11,856 nucleotides of DNA, taken from contig CALFUF010000072.1 in assembly GCA_937916405.1 (NCBI GenBank), positions 1-11,856 of the forward strand. The letters run 5' to 3'. Below are positions 1 through 5,087 of this stretch, in pieces. This DNA is from an uncultured Prevotella sp. GTDB lineage: Bacteria > Bacteroidota > Bacteroidia > Bacteroidales > Bacteroidaceae. Within the stretch, counting starts at the first letter, position 1; every line of letters starts with the position of its first letter. The notes under the pieces were generated by a model. That model was not told where the DNA came from. It saw only the letters and a list, made by a program, of their open reading frames with translations, and did no database searches. The position numbers and the translations under genes were made by a program.

Positions 1-85
1 TCACCTCCTTGAACCCGCCGTGGCTCTTGTCCACCACCACAACACTGATAGTGCCGGTCCTGTTTCTCTTCTTGCGTACAAACAT
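1..85 (-). CDS. N-terminus of a probable IS1634/IS4-family transposase (partial)
   Basis: Reading leftward from the ATG at 85 gives 28 residues beginning MFVRKKRNRTGTISVVVVDK and ending in a G-G-F-K-E-V stretch, open to the window edge. A start of the form MFVRKK-N-R-G-SVVVV-K is what I know from IS1634-type (IS4 superfamily) DDE transposases common in Bacteroidales; the catalytic region is outside the window. A promoter -7 box lies only 4 bases upstream of the ATG, which suits a compact mobile element. No terminal inverted repeat can be assigned because only one end is visible. The family call rests on one short N-terminal motif, so it is moderately sure; that a coding start lies here is better supported. 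Confidence 0.65.
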   Translation of the reverse strand, partial: MFVRKKRNRTGTISVVVVDKSHGGFKEV

Positions 86-89
86 GGCA

Positions 90-124
90 CAAAGGTAGCA
101 AAAAATCGCCTTGCGTCACCCAAA
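90..124 (-). promoter_or_regulatory. Bacteroidetes-type promoter of the transposase, near-leaderless
   Basis: On the minus strand TACCTTTG (90-97) matches the Bacteroidetes -7 consensus TAnnTTTG, and TTTG (121-124) could be the -33 element, with a 23-base spacer at the long end of the usual range. Transcription would start about 5-7 bases past the -7 box, almost on the ATG at 85, so the mRNA would have little or no leader. This is read from sequence only. Confidence 0.5.
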
Positions 125-217
125 TCACCCGAAAAGTTTTTGTAACTTGCTGAAAATCAAATACAGTGTGCCAGAAAAATTGATTTTTGGGAGAAATTCC
201 CGAAGTCAGGAACATAA
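98..217. other. Gene-free spacer, probably containing the end of the insertion sequence
   Basis: No plausible coding region lies between the transposase start and the hairpin at 217-250. The stretch is AT-rich and holds two small dyads: A5T-TG-AT5 at 175-188 and GGGA/TCCC at 190-202. Either could be part of the IS terminus, but without the other end of the element or an empty target site the boundary cannot be placed. Confidence 0.35.
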
Positions 218-250
218 GCGTCCTACTAAGATGGCACTTAGCAGGACGCT
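217..250 (-). terminator. Hairpin terminator of the ompP1-like operon
   Basis: GCGTCCTACTAAG (218-230) and CTTAGCAGGACGC (237-249) form a 13-pair stem with a 6-base loop, plus an outer A-T pair. The one irregular position is a G-U wobble in minus-strand RNA but an A-C mismatch in plus-strand RNA, so the stem fits a leftward transcript. It begins 24 bases past the stop of the beta-barrel gene. After the stem the minus strand reads TTATGTT, a poor U-tract, so this may be an imperfect intrinsic terminator or a 3'-end stabilising hairpin. Confidence 0.7.
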
Positions 251-273
251 CATGATGTATTTTTGACTCTCTA

Positions 274-1818
274 TCAGAAGGAATAGGTCAGAGAGCACTG
301 GATCTGATGACGGTTATCCTTGACACTGACGGCATCACAATGGTTGGAGAGTTCCACTTGGTCACCTTCCTCATCAATAAAGGCTGAGGAGTAGTCCTTC
401 ATGAAGGGATAGAAGTCACCTTTACGCATGCTGTACTGATAAGCGAGGTCGAGACGGAACTTGTCGAATGTGAAACCTACACCTGCAGTAATACGATGAG
501 TGTCCTTCCAGTTGATGTAATGGGTGGTGGAAGCGTAATAGACACCAGGTGACTGTAATGTCTGGTCACGAACACCATTCTCCTGATACATTGGTGACAC
601 ATAGTTATAGCCAAGACGGAGGGCGAGGTTCTTGTCTGCCTTGAACTCTGCACCTAGTTTCACAGTAGAAACACCCTTCAGCGTTTTCTCCGTAAGACGC
701 TTCATCACGTTATCGCTGGAACTGCTCTCACTATAGGTGTCATAATACCAGTCGTAATAACGACCGTCAACTGTTCGCATGTCACAAGCACCATAGTCTG
801 CATACTCATACACAGCACCCAGTGCGAGATAATCGCCAACAGTATGTCCAAGACTCAACCCGAACTTCCAAGGAGTATTGAAACGGAAGTCCTCCTTTGC
901 CGACTCACGGTCGACATTAGTACCAATAGTGGTATAGTTCTCGGTCGTCAAGCGATAGAAGGTTGGAGTGGCAACAGAAACACCTATACGGAAGGGAGAC
1001 TCCTCGACTGGACGGAAGATCAAACCAGCCTTCACGTTATAACCATGACCAGTGATCTTATGATTGTCTGAGATCAGGACATCCGTGATCTCCGTACTGT
1101 TGAGTGTCTCGTAATACTCACTATAATTCTTATAATGTACGGAGTGTACACCAACTGTCAGACCCAGATAAAGACGATTCTTGATATTACCACTGATATT
1201 GAAGTCAAACTCTCCGATATAACCTGTGTTGGCACGATTGAAATCATAGGAGACACCAGCATAGTCATGAAGCACATCATTCTCGTCAAGCACCATATTA
1301 CCTAAGTACAGGTCATCGAGTTGTGAGCAGGCAAGTCCTTTATTCAGAAACAGCCCGTTCATATCCTTGAGGACCGTCATTGTACTCTGTGAAGAGCCAT
1401 TCAGCGCATTTGCCGCATACAGCACATGATTGAAGTTGCGATTCTTATGGTAGTTGAAACCAAAGTTCAGATAACTCGATTTACCTGTACGACTGCTGAA
1501 CACCACACCAATCTGGTCGAAAGACACATGCGTCTTACTACCATCTTGGAAAGACTTGCCTTCCTCTTGGATGTTGACACCCAGTGTCGCAGAAACCTGT
1601 CCTTTGCGGAACAAACCGATACCTGCAGGGTTGGAACCCATGGTAGAGATCTCAGCACCTAAGGCATCCATCGCTCCACCCATACCCACATAACGTGCCG
1701 TACCATTCAAATCCTCTGTGGCAAGAGCCGCACCGACATAGGTGTCCTGTGTGGCATTCTGTGCCTGCATCTGCATGGCAACCATTGCCATTGCTGCGAA
1801 TAAATATATCTTCTTCAT
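274..1818 (-). CDS. OmpP1/FadL/TodX-like outer-membrane beta-barrel protein
   Basis: A 514-residue exported protein with signal peptide MKKIYLFAAMAMVAMQMQAQ (cleavage after A-Q-A). The conserved start of the mature part, with G-T-A-R-Y-V-G-M-G-G-A near 39-49 and S-N-P-A-G near 62-66, is typical of the OMPP1/FadL/TodX transport family as found in Bacteroidales. The body alternates polar and aromatic residues, as beta-strands do, and the protein ends L-T-Y-S-F with the terminal Phe recognised by the BAM machinery. FadL relatives carry hydrophobic compounds across the outer membrane; the Bacteroidales members have no settled substrate and are sometimes labelled hemin receptors, so none is assigned. 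I chose ATG 1818 because the in-frame extension to 1827 starts with TTG inside a repeat and adds only three residues before the signal peptide. It is second in a two-gene unit and followed by a hairpin. Confidence 0.85.
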   Translation of the reverse strand: MKKIYLFAAMAMVAMQMQAQNATQDTYVGAALATEDLNGTARYVGMGGAMDALGAEISTMGSNPAGIGLFRKGQVSATLGVNIQEEGKSFQDGSKTHVSFDQIGVVFSSRTGKSSYLNFGFNYHKNRNFNHVLYAANALNGSSQSTMTVLKDMNGLFLNKGLACSQLDDLYLGNMVLDENDVLHDYAGVSYDFNRANTGYIGEFDFNISGNIKNRLYLGLTVGVHSVHYKNYSEYYETLNSTEITDVLISDNHKITGHGYNVKAGLIFRPVEESPFRIGVSVATPTFYRLTTENYTTIGTNVDRESAKEDFRFNTPWKFGLSLGHTVGDYLALGAVYEYADYGACDMRTVDGRYYDWYYDTYSESSSSDNVMKRLTEKTLKGVSTVKLGAEFKADKNLALRLGYNYVSPMYQENGVRDQTLQSPGVYYASTTHYINWKDTHRITAGVGFTFDKFRLDLAYQYSMRKGDFYPFMKDYSSAFIDEEGDQVELSNHCDAVSVKDNRHQIQCSLTYSF

Positions 1819-1821
1819 ATC

Positions 1822-1863
1822 CTTCAAACTCTAAACTTTAAACTTTAAACTCTAAACTTTAAA
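1822..1863 (-). repeat. Six-copy 7-bp tandem array filling the intergenic gap
   Basis: On the minus strand the units are TTTAAAG, TTTAGAG, TTTAAAG, TTTAAAG, TTTAGAG, TTTGAAG (1863 down to 1822). The array begins at the base after the upstream stop codon and ends 3 bases before the ATG at 1818, so it is practically the whole intergenic sequence. The units are purine-rich at their 3' end (AGAG, AAAG, GAAG), so the last could act as a weak ribosome binding site. Confidence 0.9.
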
Positions 1864-2652
1864 TCATCTGCGTCCTCCATAAGAGTGTCCGCCACCTATT
1901 GAGCGACCACCACCGCCTCCAAAAGAACCACCGCTGCGCATGGTCGGAGAGGAAGAACGATAACCTCCAAGGCTATGATTACCATAGGAACGAGTACCAT
2001 AACTGCGAGTGGTACCAGAGTTATAACGATGGTTGCCACTATACTTGTGGTGCGAGTAACCTGGACGGCTCCACCCTGCCCCGGCATGGGTGTAACGGCT
2101 GTAACGAGGTCCGTACCATCCATAGTAGCGATAGCGCCAAGGTGAATACCATGTGGAATAGTAATATGGTGAATGCCATCCCCAATAACCATAGTAGCCA
2201 TAGTAACCACCATAATACCAGGGGTCATACCAAGGATCATACCAGCTGTAATAGCCACCATAATACCATGGAGAAGACCAGCGACCGTCACGATAGCCCT
2301 CCCAATATGCGACACTGGGGTTGTAATCGTCGAAACGACTCATACGACGGGTGTACTTATAGTCTTGAACCTCATTATATGCAGAGTCGGGATATACCCC
2401 ACGCTCCGCTGAGAAGTCGATGATATCGTTGCCCGCTGAGTCTATCGGGGCAACACGGCTCCACGCACGGTGGTTGTATTCGTCAGTGCTACGCGTACTG
2501 CCCGCATAATAAGTATCGGTAGGCATCCCATACTTCTCGGCTTCCTTAGCCACGTTCTCCTTCGTCGGAACGAAGTAGAGATCGTCGTCCTGTGCCATCA
2601 TGGTGATTGGCATGGCTCCAAAGAGGACTGAGAGTAGAACTAACTTTTTCAT
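1864..2652 (-). CDS. Secreted Tyr/Gly-rich low-complexity protein
   Basis: A 262-residue protein with signal peptide MKKLVLLSVLFGAMPITMMA followed by QDDD. Residues 21-125 have normal composition, with several Asp/Tyr/Arg clusters. Residues 128-187 are made of Tyr, Trp, Gly and Pro in repeats such as PWYYGGYYSWYDPWYDPWYY. The tail (196-262) is rich in Ser, Gly, His and Arg and ends G-G-R-R. I recognise no enzymatic domain. Similar proteins are annotated as hypothetical in Prevotella. The aromatic repeat suggests an extracellular or envelope structural role, which is inference. Upstream in-frame ATGs at 2658, 2664 and 2667 give up to five extra residues (MMEMN); I preferred 2652 because it gives a standard signal peptide with a GGAA about ten bases upstream. 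It is transcribed first, ahead of the OmpP1-like gene. Confidence 0.75.
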   Translation of the reverse strand: MKKLVLLSVLFGAMPITMMAQDDDLYFVPTKENVAKEAEKYGMPTDTYYAGSTRSTDEYNHRAWSRVAPIDSAGNDIIDFSAERGVYPDSAYNEVQDYKYTRRMSRFDDYNPSVAYWEGYRDGRWSSPWYYGGYYSWYDPWYDPWYYGGYYGYYGYWGWHSPYYYSTWYSPWRYRYYGWYGPRYSRYTHAGAGWSRPGYSHHKYSGNHRYNSGTTRSYGTRSYGNHSLGGYRSSSPTMRSGGSFGGGGGRSIGGGHSYGGRR

Positions 2653-2684
2653 ATTCATTTCCATCATTTTATAGTTTCACGTTG

Positions 2685-2715
2685 CAAAAATACAACGAAT
2701 TTCACTGCAAAATTA
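2685..2715 (-). promoter_or_regulatory. Leftward promoter for the Tyr-rich protein / OmpP1-like unit
   Basis: On the minus strand TATTTTTG (2685-2692) matches TAnnTTTG and would give a leader of about 25 bases to the ATG at 2652. A second match, TAATTTTG (2708-2715), lies 15 bases further upstream; it is either an alternative -7 box or, through its TTTG (2708-2711), a closely spaced -33 element. The upstream element overlaps the left arm of the inverted repeat at 2709-2755. Confidence 0.5.
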
Positions 2716-2755
2716 GGGAAAAACCCTAAACTGAGGTAGGTTTTTCCCTAATTTT
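2709..2755. promoter_or_regulatory. 17-bp perfect inverted repeat, operator-like, between divergent promoters
   Basis: The left arm (2709-2725, AAAATTAGGGAAAAACC) is exactly complementary to the right arm (2739-2755), with a 13-base loop. The left arm also starts a smaller perfect dyad, TTAGGG-A5-CCCTAA (2713-2729), so the CCCTAA motif occurs three times. The repeat covers the expected -33 region of the prmA promoter and overlaps upstream elements of the leftward promoter. It could bind a dimeric regulator acting both ways, or form a cruciform. The binding factor is unknown. Confidence 0.65.
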
Positions 2756-2757
2756 TG

Positions 2758-2765
2758 TAATTTTG
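2758..2765 (+). promoter_or_regulatory. prmA promoter -7 box
   Basis: TAATTTTG fits TAnnTTTG and is followed by CAC, a frequent continuation in this group. It predicts a start near 2770-2773 and a leader of about 15 bases before the ATG at 2786. No clear TTTG lies at the -33 position; that region is the loop and right side of the inverted repeat, so the promoter may need an activator or be open to repression. Confidence 0.6.
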
Positions 2766-2785
2766 CACTAAATTTTTAACATACG

Positions 2786-3652
2786 ATGAAGTATTACGAG
2801 GTTATTTTTAAGATTCAGCCAGTCACTCAAGATGCCCGTGACATCTTAGCGGCAATGGCTGGTGAGGTAGGTTTCGAGACCTTTGAGGAAACAGAGGAGG
2901 GACTGAAGGGATATGTACAGCAGACACTCTTCAACCAAGAGGCTCTCGACCAGACCATTCAGTATTTTCCCATGGAGGGTACACATATATTATATAATGT
3001 GGTTGAAGCCGAGGACAAAGACTGGAACGAGCAATGGGAACAGGAGGGGTTTGAGCCTATCATTATCGATGACGGCAAGATGGTGATCCATGACGGACGA
3101 CATCTGCCAGAAGGTCAAGGGTCAAAGGTCAAAGGTCCATTGTCCATTGAAATCGATGCTCACCTCGCCTTCGGAACTGGTACGCATGAGACAACCAGAA
3201 TGATATGCTCTACTTTGTTAAGAGAACCTCTTAAAGGGAAGAAACTACTCGATGCCGGATGTGGAACGGGTATCTTGGGAATAGCTGCTCTAAAACTTGG
3301 AGCAAAAAGTGTAACCGCTTATGACATAGACGAATGGAGCTCTGACAACACTCGCCATAATGCCGTTATTAATCAAGTAGATCATCGCATGACTATCCTC
3401 TGCGGAGACGCTTCCCTACTCGACACCATCAGTGAGCGTTTCGACTATGTCGTGGCAAACATCAATCGCAATATCCTGTTGCAGGATATGGAGCGCTTCC
3501 GACAGGTAATGGCAAAGGATGCCACCCTTATCATGAGCGGATTCTACACAGAGGACATCCCCTTATTGGAGGCAAAAGGACAAAAAATGGGACTCACATT
3601 GGTGAGTCAGCGAGAAGATCATCATTGGGCTTCTATCATCATGCGTACATAA
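2786..3652 (+). CDS. prmA: Ribosomal protein L11 methyltransferase PrmA
   Basis: A 288-residue cytoplasmic SAM-dependent methyltransferase that trimethylates ribosomal protein L11. The N-terminal substrate-recognition domain covers about residues 1-75 and includes F-E-T-F-E-E-T-E-E-G near 30-39. Then follow W-N-E-Q-W (80-84), the family signature A-F-G-T-G-T-H-E-T-T (128-137), the SAM-binding loop L-L-D-A-G-C-G-T-G (154-162), an acidic D-I-D (180-182), and V-A-N-I-N-R-N-I (223-230), the PrmA form of motif IV. Length is near the family norm. Between the two domains (about residues 108-120) lies a loop coded by a 7-bp tandem array, where the protein reads E-G-Q-G-S-K-V-K-G-P-L-S. It is transcribed from its own promoter, divergently from the gene to its left; serS has a separate promoter downstream. 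Confidence 0.95.
   Translation: MKYYEVIFKIQPVTQDARDILAAMAGEVGFETFEETEEGLKGYVQQTLFNQEALDQTIQYFPMEGTHILYNVVEAEDKDWNEQWEQEGFEPIIIDDGKMVIHDGRHLPEGQGSKVKGPLSIEIDAHLAFGTGTHETTRMICSTLLREPLKGKKLLDAGCGTGILGIAALKLGAKSVTAYDIDEWSSDNTRHNAVINQVDHRMTILCGDASLLDTISERFDYVVANINRNILLQDMERFRQVMAKDATLIMSGFYTEDIPLLEAKGQKMGLTLVSQREDHHWASIIMRT
3112..3146 (+). repeat. 7-bp degenerate tandem array inside prmA
   Basis: Five consecutive 7-base units are visible: AGGTCAA, GGGTCAA, AGGTCAA, AGGTCCA, TTGTCCA, followed by TTG. They encode the loop before the catalytic domain of PrmA. Because 7 is not a multiple of 3, gain or loss of one unit would shift the reading frame and break the enzyme. The composition differs from the codon pattern on either side. 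Confidence 0.8.
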
Positions 3653-3666
3653 TTAATTATTAAAAC

Positions 3667-3699
3667 TTTTCCGCAGTTCATAATTATTTTGTAACTTTG
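3667..3699 (+). promoter_or_regulatory. Promoter of the serS operon
   Basis: TAACTTTG (3692-3699) followed by CACC is a strong match to the Bacteroidetes -7 box. TTTTCCG around 3667-3673 is a weak -33 candidate about 20 bases upstream. The start site would be about 3705, giving a leader of roughly 38 bases. The leader opens with the perfect 14-bp palindrome TTTATTCGAATAAA (3706-3719). Confidence 0.65.
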
Positions 3700-3742
3700 C
3701 ACCGTTTTATTCGAATAAACATTAAAAATTAAGACATAAATT

Positions 3743-5059
3743 ATGCTTACATTAAAACTCATCACTGAGGAGACAGACCGCGTGATTCGCGGATTGGAAA
3801 AGAAACACTTTAAGGGAGCCAAAGAAGCTATTGACGAAGTTCTTGCCGTTGACAAGCGCCGTCGTGAGGCTCAGCAGGAATTAGACGCAAACCTGAGCGA
3901 GGCAAAGAAACTCGCCGCACAGATTGGCGGTCTGATGAAAGAAGGTAAGAAAGACGAGGCGAATGCCATCAAGGAGACGGTATCTAAGATGAAGGAATCC
4001 AACAAGCAGTTGGAGGACACCATGAATGAGGCACAGGAGGAGATGACTCGTCTGCTCTGCCAGATCCCGAACATTCCTTATGACGAGGTACCTGAGGGGG
4101 CTACCGCTGAGGACAACCATGTGGTGAAGAGCAACCAGAAAGAGTGCGACGGTACGGATACCGTTGGCAACTGGACGGCTAATCCGGAGATTCCCACGGC
4201 AAAACTGCCTCACTGGGAACTTGCAAAGAAATACAACCTCATCGATTTCGACCTGGGTGTGAAGATTACAGGTGCAGGATTCCCCGTATATATCGGAAAG
4301 GGTGCCAGACTGCAGCGCGCCCTCATCAACTTCTTCCTCGACGAGGCTCGCAAGAGTGGTTATACGGAGATCATGCCGCCAACGGTAGTGAATGCCGCCT
4401 CTGGCTATGGCACTGGTCAGTTGCCTGACAAGGAGGGACAGATGTATCACTGCGAGGTGGATGACTTCTATCTCATCCCTACCGCCGAGGTGCCTGTGAC
4501 AAATATCTATCGTGATGTGATCCTCGACGAGGCTCAGCTGCCTATCAAGAACTGTGCATATACAGAGTGCTTCCGTCGTGAGGCGGGCTCTTATGGTAAG
4601 GACGTTCGTGGTCTGAACCGCTTGCATGAGTTCTCTAAGATTGAGATTGTACGCATCGATAAACCTGAGCATTCTAAAGAGAGCCACAAGGAGATGCTGG
4701 AGCATGTGGAGAGACTGCTGAAGAAACTGGAACTCCCCTACCGCATCCTGTTGCTGTGTGGTGGTGACCAGAGTTTCACCTCCTCTATCTGCTATGACTT
4801 TGAGGTATATAGTGAGGCACAGAAGCGCTGGCTGGAGGTATCGTCAGTATCTAACTTCGACACCTATCAGGCTAATCGCTTGAAATGTCGTTATCGTCGT
4901 GCCGATAATAAAAAGATAGAGTTATGCCATACACTGAACGGCTCTGCTCTTGCCTTGCCACGTATCGTTGCCGCTATCCTGGAGAACAACCAGACGGAGA
5001 ACGGCATCAAGATTCCGGCAGCCCTCGTGCCTTATACTGGTTTTGAGATGATTGACTAG
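3743..5059 (+). CDS. serS: Serine--tRNA ligase (SerRS)
   Basis: A 438-residue class II aminoacyl-tRNA synthetase that charges tRNA-Ser, and tRNA-Sec where present, with serine in the cytoplasm. The N-terminal arm (about 30-105) is charged and heptad-patterned, the long antiparallel coiled coil that grips the tRNA variable arm. The catalytic domain shows T-A-E-V-P (247-251), which binds serine; motif 2, C-F-R-R-E-A-G-S-Y-G (276-285); and motif 3, N-G-S-A-L-A-L-P-R (399-407). The C-terminus, I-P-A-A-L-V-P-Y-T-G (424-433), is the usual one for bacterial SerRS. Slightly longer than the common 420-430 residues, with no sign of damage. It is the first gene after the promoter at 3692, and the next gene starts 28 bases after its stop, so it probably leads the operon. 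Confidence 0.97.
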   Translation: MLTLKLITEETDRVIRGLEKKHFKGAKEAIDEVLAVDKRRREAQQELDANLSEAKKLAAQIGGLMKEGKKDEANAIKETVSKMKESNKQLEDTMNEAQEEMTRLLCQIPNIPYDEVPEGATAEDNHVVKSNQKECDGTDTVGNWTANPEIPTAKLPHWELAKKYNLIDFDLGVKITGAGFPVYIGKGARLQRALINFFLDEARKSGYTEIMPPTVVNAASGYGTGQLPDKEGQMYHCEVDDFYLIPTAEVPVTNIYRDVILDEAQLPIKNCAYTECFRREAGSYGKDVRGLNRLHEFSKIEIVRIDKPEHSKESHKEMLEHVERLLKKLELPYRILLLCGGDQSFTSSICYDFEVYSEAQKRWLEVSSVSNFDTYQANRLKCRYRRADNKKIELCHTLNGSALALPRIVAAILENNQTENGIKIPAALVPYTGFEMID

Positions 5060-5087
5060 ACAAACACGAACAAACAAATACTGAACT

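Noticed and set aside
1819..1827. TTG start adding three residues to the OmpP1-like protein.
   Set aside because: It sits in the heptad array, and ATG 1818 starts a standard signal peptide.
1822..1863. Heptad array as a CRISPR array.
   Set aside because: Units are 7 bases with no spacers and no cas genes nearby.
1899..2423. Plus-strand open frame of 174 codons opposite the Tyr-rich protein.
   Set aside because: Its odd His/Asn/Ser-rich composition is the complement of the low-complexity Tyr/Gly codons; no start signal.
2713..2729. TTAGGG/CCCTAA as telomere-like repeat.
   Set aside because: Single dyad units in a bacterial promoter region, not a tandem TTAGGG array; an operator is the simpler reading.
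3649..3660. Palindrome ATAATTAATTAT at the end of prmA as a terminator.
   Set aside because: Only A-T pairs and no loop, so it would not form a stable hairpin.
3881..4705. Long antisense open frame (274 codons) across serS.
   Set aside because: No recognisable domain or start context; it mirrors the codon pattern of a clear SerRS gene on the plus strand.
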